64,000 nt of DNA from Batillaria attramentaria (taxonomy: Eukaryota; Mollusca; Gastropoda; Batillariidae), in assembly GCA_018292915.2 (NCBI GenBank), contig JACVVK020000526.1:251001-315000 (forward strand), read 5' to 3'. The notes below the pieces were generated by a model, which did no database searches, had not been told where the DNA came from, and saw only the letters and a program-made list of their open reading frames with translations. Position 1 is the first letter of the stretch. Each line of letters starts with the position of its first letter. Of this stretch, positions 11,721 to 62,418 are shown piece after piece. The position numbers and the translations under genes were made by a program.

Positions 11721-50958
<39,238 letters not shown>

Positions 50959-51139
50959 CCTACACCCGGGCGGTGGCCGATGACGTCATTAATTCAGTCG
51001 TTCAGTTCTGCTGCGCCTGCGCGTTGTAGGTGGCTGCTAGTTGCAACACAGGCGATAAAACAGACAAACATGGCGCGTCTGTTGCTACACCTTTACGCTT
51101 CTGTAGGCACCGCCTGGCTTGGCTGGATTGGTTGTTTTG

Positions 51140-51291
51140 GTTGTTCGGGGGTTTGGCGTCTTTTTGGCTGACCCTGTAAACCAAAGACTGGTCAGCGATA
51201 CAAAAGCCAAATTGTTGGCTTTCATCCAGGATTCGAACTCATGACATAAGCGTTGAAAGGCCAACGCTTTACCAACCAGGTCATCCCGGCT
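51140..51291 (-). mobile_element. tRNA-derived SINE of a fourth type, in the 3' flank
   Basis: On the minus strand the head reads GCCGGGATGACCTGGTTGGT with box B GAGTTCGAATCCTGG, followed by a body unlike SINE-1 and an end AGACGCCAAACCCCCGAACA that resembles the GACGTTAAACCCCC tail. The shared end suggests a common LINE partner for 3' recognition. Confidence 0.7.
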
Positions 51292-52714
51292 TGACTAGGC
51301 ATCTGGTTAAAGCGTAAAATCAGCAAAAACAACTCCACCTGCTTCAAGGTTCGGATGCCAGGAAGGATGGATGAGGTTTAGCGCAGATGTCGGCTGTGAA
51401 ATCTTCACTCGCTGAAAGCTTTGAGCGACGCTTAAAAAACAAAAATCACGATGCATGCCACCATCAGCTAAGGCCACAAAGTTGGACCGTTCTGTGTTCC
51501 GGTATTGCTGGCACGGACCACCTTGTGGAAATATCTGATCTGTGTGAACGACAGAAGACCAGTGCCAGTGTCCTGGTACCCTTGTTCTTGTCGCTCAAAC
51601 AAGAGACCATGCTAGGTGACTGGCATCAAAGAAAACGTCCGCACACATGACCAGCAAACCTTGCGCAGCTTTCTACATGCTTACACTGCCTACACAGCTG
51701 AGTTGAGTAGCCTTAGAACAGAATTTTGCCTCCCCGGCACGGCAAAGTAGTGAGCCGTCCAAGATATTGGCCACATTCGGCAGAGGTGACAAAATACCGG
51801 ACAAAAGTTTAGACCGAAGTGTTTGAAGCTTAATCGCTTCCTGTGTCTCCTTTGCAATTCCACATACTTGTTACATGTAACAGTGTCCTTGTTGAAACAA
51901 GAGATCAAGTCTGTCGTTCTGGATTTGGTGAAGCGAACTTCTTGTTGGCCAGAGTTAAATGTATTGTACCTATGGACTCACAGACTCCAGTGAGCAGAGT
52001 GAAAGCGTTTGTGATAATGGAGTTGTGATGGACCAGAGCCGATGAGGAGTTCTACTTTGTCATGCTGGCAAATATTTTCTGATGTAGATTCCATCCAAAG
52101 GTTCGGGTGGTGCACCATCTGGTGAATGAATACGTTTTGCTTCATGGTGCACATTTTGATGCAAAACTTACGACACCAGTAGCACTTGAACACCACCTCA
52201 CGAACAATGACCTTCAAAGGACAACTTAAGAGTGACAAGCCAGTGACAAGCTCTGATTGCATCCGCAGTGGAACTTGCGTGTGATGGTCTGAAAGGCGCC
52301 CGTTGATCGGATGGAGACTTAATCCTGATCAGCAGTGACGAGCTTTGCGACAGCAGGCTGTTCGCCGAAGCGTATCACTTCAGTCGCCATAACTACGGCC
52401 TTGAACTTGAGGCTTCAAGTATGAACTCAGCGACTGAAAACGGGTGTGGAGTTTCACCTTGGACATGCTACAGTAAAACTGTGTCGATCGCATCACCATT
52501 TATCTCATATATTCAGAGACATATATACTTTACACCTTTGTCTCTGGTGTATGTAAAAACTCCAGCGCGTGGACGTTAAAAAAAAACATTTTGAAGATTT
52601 TTTTTTAACTGCTTCAAGTAGTAGTGATTTCGGTGCCGATGACTGCTCAGCACTGATGCGCTTGTCTGTTGCCAATCACAGGCAATGTAAGCTGGACACT
52701 GAACTTCGCTTTGC

Positions 52715-52910
52715 CAGTAATGTGTTGTGTATTTAGTGGGTTTCAATGCCAGTATGTTTTAATGTTCATGTTTTTGTTTTTTGTTTTGTTTGGTTGTTGT
52801 TGTTTTTTGCGCAAACCGCGGCGTTCTTATTACGGTTTACTGACGGTATTATGAGGAGAATAAACAGTAGACGGTTCTTATTACATGACAACACAAAGTG
52901 TTAGGAGATT
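52715..52910 (+). repeat. Dispersed repeat R6, copy in the 3' flank
   Basis: GTTGTGTATTTAGTGGG, GGTATTATGAGGAGAATAAA and CATGACAACACAAAGTGTTAG match the intron 2 copy. A T-rich insertion (52765-52810) separates its halves. Its AATAAA is part of the repeat. Confidence 0.65.
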
Positions 52911-54244
52911 GGTAGACTGTACTTGCAGTTTAACCCTCCACCCCCACGCCCCACATACCCCCCCCCCCTCTCTCTCTCTCTCTCTCCCTCTCTCTCTCTG
53001 ACATAAGATTCAACCTAGAGCATGCCGTAGTCAGAACAGAGGATTCTTTGCTTGTAGCAACCATTCTTACTAAGCGGGAAGCGTTTTATAAAAGCATCAA
53101 ATGAAGGAGCCGTAAAAATGTTGTCTGCTTTTCTGGCGTCACTTTGCTCGCGTGTACATAACCCATGCATGTGCGTGATACACGTGCAGTTTGTTTGTAT
53201 TGTTGTTTCTGCCGGACATGACTTCGATTCTGTAACGAGGCTGTTACAGGTGTTTTTAAAAAAAAACAACTAGTACATTCCCCTTCTGTCCGTCGGGCAG
53301 TGCGCATGCCCAGGCCGGGCCTGAGGTCAGCTTCAAACTCCGTCGCCGCATTGCTCCACGTATTCGTCTGACATTACCGTAAACAATGTGACTGATTAGA
53401 GTGCGGCGGAGTGTGAGGTCAGCTTGTGTAGCGTCTGTGATGCGCGCCACTCCGCCTTGCTGCGATTGGACGCTTTGGGGTTGCTGCTTGCGCACGCAGC
53501 GGTCACATTACCGTGTGCGCATGCGCCCTACCTGACCAAGTGACGGGATTTTCTGTGTACTTTGTGGCTTTAGGGTCGTGGCTGACCGCTGTGTAACTTC
53601 GATCAAATGACTGCTTTCATTTTCGAGGATGTACATTTTTTTTTTTTTACATGTGTGACTTTACTGCCTTGTTCCGCGTTGTTGTTTGGTGTCGGCTTCA
53701 AAGTTGTGCTTCTACTACTTAACCATGATGTTTTCTGTGGTATTTATGACTTTTGATACGAGTTGACTGTAAACATTTCATCCATGTTATTATTGTTGAC
53801 CTGTTATTCCATCTCCTTGTCGTGATCGTAGCCCTGCAGTGACGACTTCTTGCTCCGTCAAAATGTTACTGACGTGCACCCGTCTGACGTTCCTGGGCTT
53901 CTTGCAAGGTTTGCTTTCTACCCTGCCTCTCTTTCTCATCACCTATCACTATAGAAAAGGGTGGATTTAAACTAAAACAATAGGGTTTGTGGCCAGATGT
54001 TCTGTACACAGTTTCGAAGATACATAAGACACAAGGATGAAACGGTTCTATATTTTAGAGGGAGCCGGTGAAGATGGAAGACTTGCCAGCCAAACTATGA
54101 TTTGGTATGCGACAAGCACTGGTCGGTTACCAGCGTCTGTTGCATATCGAACCATGGGGCGCCCAGCTGGCAAACTGGCCCTACCTTCCGGCGCGCTTGG
54201 AAGGTCTGCAGTCTCAACAGAAAGCCATAAACACTGTTTTCTTT

Positions 54245-54267
54245 AAAAAAAAAAAAAAAAAAAAAAA
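54245..54267 (+). repeat. A23 tract
   Basis: A pure A run after TTTTCTTTA. The DNA 3' of it (54290-54310, CAACTCTGTCACAGTTGCAG) shares a 20-bp block with the palindrome at 61791, so both may belong to one repeat family. Confidence 0.8.
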
Positions 54268-56548
54268 CGCCAGCGATTGTGCATAAATGCCGGCAACTCT
54301 GTCACAGTTGCAGAGTTTTCAGCGCTTCGGAGACCCCTATAATACCAAAGCGCGAGTTTGGGTGACTTCATTGTGCTTTTGGTCAGTGAACGAGACACAT
54401 CGCTACAGCGTCTAGCGGGTGTTGTGTGCTGCACGAGAAGACTAACTACTTTGTCGCTTCATGTCAAAACGCAAACTGTGCTGTGAAATCAAGCTGCCCT
54501 TGGCTTTTAAAGGGGTTTCAGGGACGCTGAAAACCCTGTAGATGTGACAGAGCTGACTGTGTATTTTGCATGGTCGGATAGTGTTTTAAAAACACAGTTT
54601 GTGGCTTTTTGTTGAGATTGCAGACTTTTTACTGGAGGAGCGGTGTACGGCAGCGCCGTAAGTCCATCACTAGGACCCACTCCGTTCAAACCAGAATCAT
54701 CATCTATGCGATCTAGCCAGAGTCCTATTCTCTGAAGGTAAACGTCACCTTCTTTGCAAGGGGTGTATACAAAATACATGATGGTGCATGGGCGCAAGTA
54801 AAGAGAGATATTCACCCTATTGTGACATTTCGTCCTGTGTGTAGGACATACTCGAACGAAGTTCTGGACGCATTTGAAACGACTCCTCAGAGCTCTAAGC
54901 TCATGCAGGGTGGGTTTGGTCTTTTTTTTCAGACAGTGATGTACGAGTGTTAATTATTTGGGGGCAGAGATAGATAGCAGAATGGGACAGTGATGCATTT
55001 GTCTGTCGCATCACTTGCTCAGAGCAGCAAAGAGAAAAGGTCTTGTATTTTCCGTTTCCGTTTCCTTACAAAATAAGGAACAGGCCAGGGTTTGGAGATA
55101 ATGTCTTTAGTAGGAGTAGTCTCTTTCTGGTGTGAATCACGGAATCTTTCCCTCTGCCTGTTCCATGTCATTGCTGGATAGATAGAGATTTCAATGATGC
55201 TAGTGTATGTATTATATCGAACACTGTATAGTTCTTAGCCTTAGCTTCAAAGTCAATGGGGCTTAGCTTTAGGAGGTGAAGTGTGCATTGTAAACTTTGA
55301 CTGTCTTTTCTTCTCCGGCGTTACTGCCAGCGTCGGACGCTAGCTCCGCGCACTATTTGTTTGTCAACAAGCCAAAGAGATTGTGTTAAAGTTGAGGGAC
55401 AGACATGTTTTTTCTTCTCCCCAAACTTCGTGGGTCATCCCCCCCAAGAGAAGAGGCTATAAAACGAGAAAGAGAGGAGGGCATAAACACTGTTGTTACA
55501 CACAGCAGCTTGTAAATAGTGCAATATTTCATCCCTCCCATCTCCTCCCCCCATACCCTCACCCCCACCACAAATCCACACTTTCCTTCCCGGTTGCCCT
55601 CCCACACTCTACTTCCTACTCCCCAACTCTCGTTTTCGCTGCGCCCAGCTGCCAGTTAGTGTCTCCTTCCCCCCCCCCCCCTTGAAAACCCTTACCCCTA
55701 TCATCCTGATTCCCAAAGCAACCATTTGCTGGCGTCATTTGACGTCCAGCCCCTCCCACTTTCCTGCCTTGGTCGCCGGTTGATATCTGATTCGTCGGCA
55801 TCCATCACGTGACGAAGTCACGTCACCACAACCATCCAATTCCCTCACTGCTCTATTCTCTCTCCTTCTCGCCCCACCCATTCCCTCTCCCCCTCCCATC
55901 CGCGCTGCCCCGCCCCTACCCCGCCCCGCCCCGCCCCATCCGTTATTTATACACTGTTATAGTTTGAAATGTTTTATAGTTTGTTAATGTGTACATTTTC
56001 AGATGTGATATTTATTAACGATCAATGAGTTTGGTTCATCATCTGCGTGTATTTGCGTTCTTCCATCGTGTTTGTGTTAATATTTCGTGTCAATGCTCGC
56101 ACCTTTCTTGACCTTTTCCATCGCTGTCCCCTTTTCCTTTTTTTTTTTTTTTTTTTTTTTCTTTTGTCCTTCTTTTCCCCATTTGTTCGTTGGCTGTGTC
56201 TGGTTTTGTGTTTTCGTTTTCGTACAAACACTATTTTTGTAGTTTCCGTTTTTTACTGAACGCGATTTTTTTTTATTTGTTTGTTTGTTTGTTATTTTCG
56301 ATGGATCCGTTTGTTTGCTATGTTCCTGTCCGTTTGTCTGTTCGGTCGTTCGTTTTAAGTGGTGTGCGTTTCTGTGTGTTTGTTCTAGTCTTAGTGTTCC
56401 GTACTGGTGTGTTACTCTAAGTTGCGTTTTGTTTTTTTGTTTTTGTTTTTTTCACATACACTCTCTCGCTGACCAAATTTGTACACTTGCGTGTGAGCTG
56501 TTCAATGTCTAGTCTTTTCTACGTTTATGTCACTGACACACCATGTGA

Positions 56549-56554
56549 AATAAA
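56549..56554 (+). terminator. Candidate poly(A) signal downstream of the MMP21-like gene
   Basis: An AATAAA in 'GTGAAATAAATGTTCAG' is followed 20-40 bp later by a GT/T-rich stretch. It would give a 5.6-kb 3' UTR, long but possible. A nearer AATAAA at 52859 lies in a dispersed repeat also found in intron 2, and a weak GATAAA lies at 51055. None is proven. Confidence 0.25.
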
Positions 56555-56594
56555 TGTTCAGTCCTAGCGTTTATAGTGCATTGTTTTACCAAGC

Positions 56595-56634
<40 letters not shown>

Positions 56635-56793
56635 TTTGGCGCGCGCGTGTGTGTGTCTGTGTGTGTGTGTGTTAGACGTGACAAACGGAAGCAGCCAGAA
56701 AAGTCGACCATGAACTTAATTTTAAATTCGAACCAAAGCCGAAAACAAAGTCTTACTGAACGCTGCGCACACACAAACACGAAATCATTGATA

Positions 56794-56838
<45 letters not shown>

Positions 56839-56984
56839 ATAAAATAACAACAGCAAAACATTATTTGCAAGCGGGATTGAGAAACTTTCAATTGCTTTGT
56901 CTGGTGGCGTATTTTATCCCCGCTGAAAAAGAGTTACCAAAGAAATTCCAAAAGGATAGTGTATATTTATACAAAGACATTGTA

Positions 56985-57125
56985 GTGTTTAACGCCCGTG
57001 TCTGACCCTTAAGTGCTATCAACGAAGTGAAATCTAGTACAAATTTTAACACCAAGCCGGAAATCGTACTCACGACCGAGACAAGTACATGTACAGCCGA
57101 GCGTTCTCACAGCTGGCCAGATGTA
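56985..57125 (-). mobile_element. Degraded tRNA-derived SINE
   Basis: Read on the minus strand, CTGGCCAGCTGTGAGAACGC, GTGAGTACGATTTCCGGCTT and a distal GGGCGTTAAACAC keep the order head, box B, tail, but with many changes. Confidence 0.5.
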
Positions 57126-57144
57126 CTTCCCGGTTCGTTTTGAC

Positions 57145-57179
<35 letters not shown>

Positions 57180-57180
<1 letters not shown>

Positions 57181-57308
57181 AAGCTGCATTGACCCGGGGC
57201 ACTTCCAGACTCAAGCCTTTTAGCCCTGGGGCACTTCTAGCCTCAAGCTGCACTGACCTGGGGAACTTCCAGCCACAAGCTACTTAGAATCGGGGCATTT
57301 TATGCTGG
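57180..57308 (+). repeat. 32-bp tandem repeat, four units
   Basis: CCGGGGCACTTCCAGACTCA, CTGGGGCACTTCTAGCCTCA, CTGGGGAACTTCCAGCCACA and a final partial TCGGGGCATTTT follow one another, with AAGC between units. Confidence 0.8.
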
Positions 57309-57554
57309 GGAGCACATCTCGACTGTTACACCGGCTCCCCAAAAAGGTGTGGCCTCCGATGCAAAGATCTGACCGTCCCTTGTTCACAATACACACAATT
57401 TTTCAGGTGAGTGAAACTGGTATGTTTCGCAGCATTGCAGTGTTCAAAACACAAGCACAGATTAACAGGACAAGGAAAGTGTTCTGTAACAGAGAGGTGT
57501 TTGTCTTTTACGTGAGTTGAGTCAAGCCACTCAAGGAGACCTTGTGCTGAACAA

Positions 57555-58225
57555 GGGGGGTCTCTATGGTCGTACGTGTTAATAGTCCTACGTGGCGATA
57601 GTCCTACGGTCGATAGTCCTACGGTGTCGATAGTCCGATGATTTTACGCATTTTGTCCGATTTTTGAGTAGTCCTGCGATCGAAAGTGCTACTCGTCGAT
57701 AGTCGTACACTTACTCAAAGTCTCGTCAGGCCTACGTATTAGTCCTCCGTTCGATAGTCCTACTGGAAAAACCCAAAGGAGCATAGGAGCATCGAAACGT
57801 GACCAGTAGTCTGTAGGACTATCAGCATGTGACTAATAATCCACATCGGCACGTGACTAATAACCGTAGCACTATCGACACGTTACTAATAATCCGTAAG
57901 ACTATCGACACGTGACTAATAATCCAAAGGATTACCGACACGTGACTAATAATCCGTAGGACTACCGACACGTGACTAATAATCCGTAGCACTTACCGAC
58001 ACGTGACTAATAATCCGTAAGACTATCCGCACGTGACTAAAAATCCGTATCGACACGTGACTAATAATCCATAGGACGATCGACAGGTGACTAATAAACC
58101 GTAGCACTGACGAGACTTCGAGTAAGTGTAGGACAAAAGACACAATGGACAACCGACCGTAGGACTATCGAGAATTTTGACTATCGACACGTAGCACTAT
58201 CGGCGCAGGACTATCTGCACGCAAC
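57555..58225. repeat. Foldback-like palindromic tandem-repeat element, copy B
   Basis: A left block (about 57570-57765) carries GCGATAGTCCTACGGTCGAT-like units. A right block (about 57800-58215) is a roughly 30-bp tandem repeat of the form ACGTGACTAATAATCCGTAG plus GACTACCGAC. The centre (57754-57775, ATAGTCCTACTGGAAAAACC) is the reverse complement of the centre of copy A, so this is the same family lying in the opposite orientation. The block also holds ACTTACTCAAAGTCTCGTCA (57709-57728), the reverse complement of the CTGACGAGAC..TTGAGTAAGT part of the 59-bp unit in copy A. Confidence 0.7.
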
Positions 58226-58824
58226 ACGTTGGACAATTGAGACACACATCTGTGCTGAACAGTTTTGAAACTATTAACCTTGTTTTGCTCGGTCAAGAGA
58301 TTGTTGAGACAGCATGAATGGTGCTGTTGCTACGTTTTATGAGCAGAATTTTTTTTTCATTCGGGTTGTTGTCGCGGTCAAGAGAAAACAGGTAACAAGT
58401 ACCCCTGATTTGAACCCGGTAGGTGAAAGCTCCAACTGTAGTAAGTAAAAAGCAGTTTTGTTAAGCATTTCAACCTGGTGAAAAGTGCTAGTTTACGACT
58501 ATTAGCAAAATAATACCTTCGTTTTCACATGTATAAACACGTTATGCACTACTGACTTAATTTGACTGTTTCCCCCCCAACGTATAATTTGAACCCCGTA
58601 GCTGAAAGCACAAACCGCGTTTTTACTTGAAATTTTGGTATCACTAGGAGCCAGCACTTCAAGCCACTATTGTGTAATCTGCAGCGATCTTGGGCCTATC
58701 GGGAAGGCCCATGCCTTGTCTAATTGTGGCTTGGAGTGGCTACTACTGGTGTGGAGTGGCTGTATCTTTTTAACCAGTCTTATGATATAGTGGGTGGCCG
58801 AGCTTGGGCTCTTAAGAGTTAAAT

Positions 58825-59508
58825 GTCACAAAATTGTGGAGTCATGCATCACGTGACTAGGCAAAATGGAGACGCTGCACCTGCCATACCTTTCATGGCG
58901 TCTCTGCATAAAATTTCGACCGTTTTGGCTATTTTCATGCGTACGGTTCCCAAAAAAAAAAAAAAATGATGTTGGGAAGCGTATTTTGCGTGAGAGTCTA
59001 TAAGGTACCTTTCAGCACGAGCATGAACAATGTAACGGTCTTCATTTTCACCTAGACAGCACGTTACCTAGGCTCAGTATAGTTCGCCACCCTTGGGCCG
59101 CATCGGGCGAACCATACCAACGCAACCACGCTCATTTAGCAGAGTTTGCCTACCTAGTTTGGGTTCGGGTTAGATATAGGGTTAAGCCGGCTCTTAACTG
59201 GGCACTGCGGAGCGCCACAGTGCTGTCCACAGTTGTGACACAGTTGTGATTTGGGGGGTTTCCGCCGCTGTGGCGTCATCACAGCAACCTGGACTTCAAA
59301 TAGCCACAACTGTGACTGTGGTTTCCACAACAGATTCTGATTGGCTGTATTACGTCACTCGGCGCGCAAACATGGCGGACAGTGCATCTTCAATCGGTTT
59401 GTCACCGAGCACAGCTGTGTTCAGTTTTGTAGTAAGTAGACACACCGAGCGCAACGACTGTGATGTGCACGTGTGTTTCGCGCGCTGTGCCCAGTTAAGA
59501 GCAGGCTT
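58825..59508 (+). repeat. Left arm of a 2.5-kb inverted duplication
   Basis: From TCACAAAATTGTGGAGTCAT to the right end of the MITE at 59508, this segment is the reverse complement of 60641-61317 with few differences. It includes about 360 bp of unique-looking DNA (GACGCTGCACCTGCCATACC, GTATAGTTCGCCACCCTTGG) plus one whole MITE. Confidence 0.92.
59185..59508 (+). mobile_element. MITE copy 1 (about 324 bp)
   Basis: Terminal inverted repeats AGCCGGCTCTTAACTGGGCA (left) and GCCCAGTTAAGAGCAGGCTT (right). TA precedes the left end; the right flank TT has lost the TA. There is no coding capacity: an open frame of 95 codons inside it is not conserved as protein. Confidence 0.85.
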
Positions 59509-59699
59509 TTGGGTTGGGGTTACCTTGTGGTAATGGTGTGATCGCTATGTTGTTAAGAGTATCGTAGTGCATTTACACGAGGTACAAAGGGCAGAAAGGG
59601 GCGAACCATACTTACTACCAGCTTAACTTCCTTGTTTCTCCTGCGTCAGCAAAACAGCACCATTCTAAGCAAATTTGTCAGTCTTGTTCATTTTCTCCT

Positions 59700-59765
59700 G
59701 AGAAACCTTGAGAGAAAGTCCAACGCGAGCTCGCTGCTCTACCAACTGAGCTATTTTGACCCCCT
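59700..59765 (-). mobile_element. tRNA-like head fragment
   Basis: On the minus strand GGGGTCAAAATAGCTCAGTT and GGTAGAGCAGCGAGCTCGCG look like the 5' half of a tRNA with box A. Box B is missing, so this is a SINE relic rather than a tRNA gene. It lies in the spacer of the large inverted duplication. Confidence 0.5.
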
Positions 59766-60419
59766 GGTGATGTCACAACAATCAAAAGGAAAAAAAAACT
59801 CCAAGCAGAATGGTTTTATTTCAAAGTGTTTCAACAAGACAAGTTCAAAATGTCATGGTGACTCATTCCCAATATTTTTGTTTCTCGTGAAAGCCTCCCA
59901 TTGATAAAAGGTTGTCTAAACTAGCCAAGTCTCGGTGGGTGGTCTCTGTGACGCAAACCTAGCACTTTTGCAATCTCGGATAATCACGAACGACGGACAA
60001 CTGTCACTATTGGGCGAGTCCGTTTTTGTTGGGTTTTTTTTACGTGCGGTGTAAGCACGAACTGTTTGCCAGTTTTGACTGCTAGGGTGTTGTGGGTTTT
60101 TTTTTTTTGCGGGCTGCACGTGTGACGGAACATGCACATCACCAGCACAATTGTTTTGCCAAAGGGGACAGGGACAGAGTTATGAAGGTGACACGTTGTG
60201 TCTTCTCACCTCGCCAGCGCTTCATTCAGGGCACACCACCGCAACCCACCAACACCCCCCACCTTCCCTACCCGAACACTCACGTATCCCCCCACCCCAA
60301 ACCCCACTCCGTCAGAGTACAATACGAGATAAGTGTCCCGCCCACAGGAAAGCTGAAATGGTCAGTGTCGCACAGTTTCGGCGAATTGGTTGGTTGGTTA
60401 GATTTAAAGTTTCCATGTC

Positions 60420-60600
60420 AAACCTGTGTAAGGCGGTCACTCAAGGGACTAGGCCAAACTGACCGCTTTAGACGGGTGACCGGGTTTATCCAGGGTGGCA
60501 TGTCAACAGCTAGCATGTCAGGGGATCCTCTGGGGTGACCGGGTTAGACAGTGGCATGGCTTATACAGGTGACCGCCTTGGCAGGTTCGACTGTAATGAG
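60420..60600 (+). repeat. Degenerate GGTGACCGC repeat
   Basis: CTGACCGCTTTAGACGGGTG, GTGACCGGGTTAGACAGTGG and GGTGACCGCCTTGGCAGGTT are related short units in the spacer of the inverted duplication. Confidence 0.5.
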
Positions 60601-60640
60601 TTTTGAGGGGGGGGGGGGACTGCCGCTTACAAAGCTGGTA

Positions 60641-60962
60641 AGCCTTCTCTTAACTGGGCACAGCGCGCGAAACACACATGTGCACATCACAGTCATTGCG
60701 CTCGGTGTGTCTACTAACTACAAAACTGAACACAGCTGTGCTCGGTGACAAACCGATTGAAGATGCACTGTCCGCCATGTTTGCGCGCCGAGTGACGTAG
60801 TACAGCCAATCAGAACCTGTTGTGGAAAGCACAGTCACAGTCGCTGTTTGAAATCCAGGTTGATGTGATGACGCCACAGCGGCGGAAACCCCCCAAATCA
60901 CAACTGTGGCACAACTGTGGACAGCACTGTGGCGCTCCGCAGTGCCCAGTTAAGAGCCGGCT
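60641..60962 (-). mobile_element. MITE copy 2 (322 bp) with TA target site duplication
   Basis: Ends AGCCTTCTCTTAACTGGGCA and GCCCAGTTAAGAGCCGGCT are inverted repeats flanked by TA at 60639-60640 and 60963-60964. TA flanks and about 21-bp inverted ends are typical of Tc1/mariner-derived MITEs. Confidence 0.9.
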
Positions 60963-61317
60963 TAACCCTATATCTAACCCGAACCCAAACTAGGTAGGCA
61001 AACTCTACTAAATGAGCAGTGGTTGCGTTGGTATAGTTCGCCCGATGCGGCCCAAGGGTGGCGAACTATACTGAGCCTAGGTAACGTGCTGTCTAGGTGA
61101 AAATGAAGACCGTTACATTGTTCATGCTCGTGCTGAAAGGTACCTTATAGACTCTCACGCAAAATACGCTTCCCAACATCATTTTTTTGGGGGGAACCGT
61201 ACGCATGAAAATAGCCAAACGGTCGAAATTTTATGCAGAGACGCCATGAAAGGTATGGCAGGTGCAGCGTCTCCATTTTGCCTAGTCACGTGATGCATGA
61301 CTCCACAATTTTGCGAC
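60641..61317 (-). repeat. Right arm of a 2.5-kb inverted duplication
   Basis: The reverse complement of 58825-59508; arms of about 680 bp are separated by 1132 bp. The outer ends share GTGGAGTCATGCATCACGTG. The inner edge falls exactly on the MITE ends in both arms. Confidence 0.92.
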
Positions 61318-61457
61318 CATTTTTGTGACTTTGCGGCTTCTAATAGAAGATACATATGACTTTCTTTGGCCTAAGGCTTCCATACCTGTACTACTGGTCG
61401 ATACGACCAACTTGCTAAAAAAACCCAAAAAAAAAACACGTCAATCAGCGCTGTCTA

Positions 61458-61687
61458 GATGGTGTTCAGTCCGCAACCAAATAATGTCGTCTGCTCAGTA
61501 CGCGATGGTGTACAGTCCGCAACCAAAGAACGTCGTCTGCTCAGTACGCGATGGTGTTCAGTCCGCAACCAAAGAACGTCGTCTGCTCAGTACGCGATGG
61601 TGTTCAGTCCGCAACCAAAGAACGTCGTCTGCTCAGTACGCGATGGTGTTCAGTCCGCAACCAAATAATGTCGTCTGCTCAGTACGC
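61458..61687 (+). repeat. 46-bp minisatellite, five copies
   Basis: GATGGTGTTCAGTCCGCAAC starts at 61458, 61504, 61550, 61596 and 61642. Units differ at one to three sites: the first and last share AATAATGTCG where the middle three have AAGAACGTCG. As 46 is not a multiple of three, each unit is read in a new frame, and the overlapping open frames here are artefacts. Confidence 0.95.
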
Positions 61688-61790
61688 GGTACGCTTCTGC
61701 GTACGTAGAACAACATATACGCCAAAGCGAGTTACCACAACTGTTTCAGATGTAACATTGTGTCCCAAGTGACTGATTCTGATGCACGGA

Positions 61791-62418
61791 TCAAAGATCT
61801 AAGCTCCCAACAAAAAGCTTTCCGAAGTGTGACACATTTTTACAGAGTCAACCGTGCAAGCACAGTCAACTCTGTCACAGTTGCAGAGTTCACACAGTGC
61901 CCAGAAACCGCGACAAAACCTTGCCGAAAAACTGCCCCCACTTCCTGTCGGGATCCGTCCACGCTACTGTGCACATCTCCGTGCAGTGGTCATTCGTCCG
62001 TGCAGTGGTCATCACAGCAGCCGTGACCGAGTCAGTACTGTCCGCAGTGATCCCCATACAAGTCGTGTCACTTTTGAATTTGGTCAGTGTCGCTCGTATG
62101 CGAGCTGAAATGTTTACGCAAGAAACAAAATTGCTTTGAAACACGTGTACTTACCGGTAGTAGCATAGCTTGCGAAATGTCCAACATCGTTCAGTCGTCT
62201 AAACTGACTTATCTGCGGCGTGGTCACATAATGAGCCGGGTTGCACGGGGATGTGCACAGTAGCGTGGACGGACCCCGACAGGAAGTGGGGGCAGTTTTT
62301 CGGCACGGTTTTGTCGCTGTTTCTGGACACTGTGTGAACTCTGCAACTGTGACAGAGTCGACTCTGTAAAATTGTTTCACACTTCGGAAAGCTTTTTGTT
62401 GGGAGCTTAGATCTTTGA
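61791..62418. repeat. 628-bp imperfect palindrome
   Basis: The left arm 61791-61985 and right arm 62242-62418 are inverted copies (TCAAAGATCTAAGCTCCC at the outer end; CCACGCTACTGTGCACATC at the inner end), with an 18-bp indel in the left arm and a 256-bp loop. No transposase gene is inside. A non-autonomous foldback or MITE-type element is likely. Confidence 0.85.

Larger units (their letters stand above)
50959..56600 (+). other. 3' flank or 3' UTR of the MMP21-like gene
   Basis: This region has no supported gene. It contains a reversed tRNA-derived SINE (51140-51291), a dispersed repeat (52715-52910), an A23 tract (54245-54267), polypyrimidine DNA (55530-55935) and T-rich DNA (56110-56560). 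Two minus-strand open frames (51690-51908 and 51978-52262; the second has a KCYWCRKFCIKMC cysteine cluster) match no family I recognise and may be remains of a transposon. Confidence 0.5.

Noticed and set aside
51690..52262. Possible antisense transposase with a cysteine cluster
   Set aside because: Two short frames, not joinable with confidence, and no DDE or zinc-finger pattern that I can name; kept only as a remark on the 3' flank.
52859..52864. AATAAA as the gene's poly(A) signal
   Set aside because: It is part of the dispersed repeat R6, which carries the same AATAAA inside intron 2 (42420), so it is not evidence for the gene end.
59246..59533. 95-codon open frame and its antisense twin at 60650-60901
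   Set aside because: Both are readings of the MITE in opposite orientations; the third copy breaks the frame.
60092..60538. 148-codon open frame
   Set aside because: It lies in the spacer of the inverted duplication and shows no domain; composition is not protein-like.
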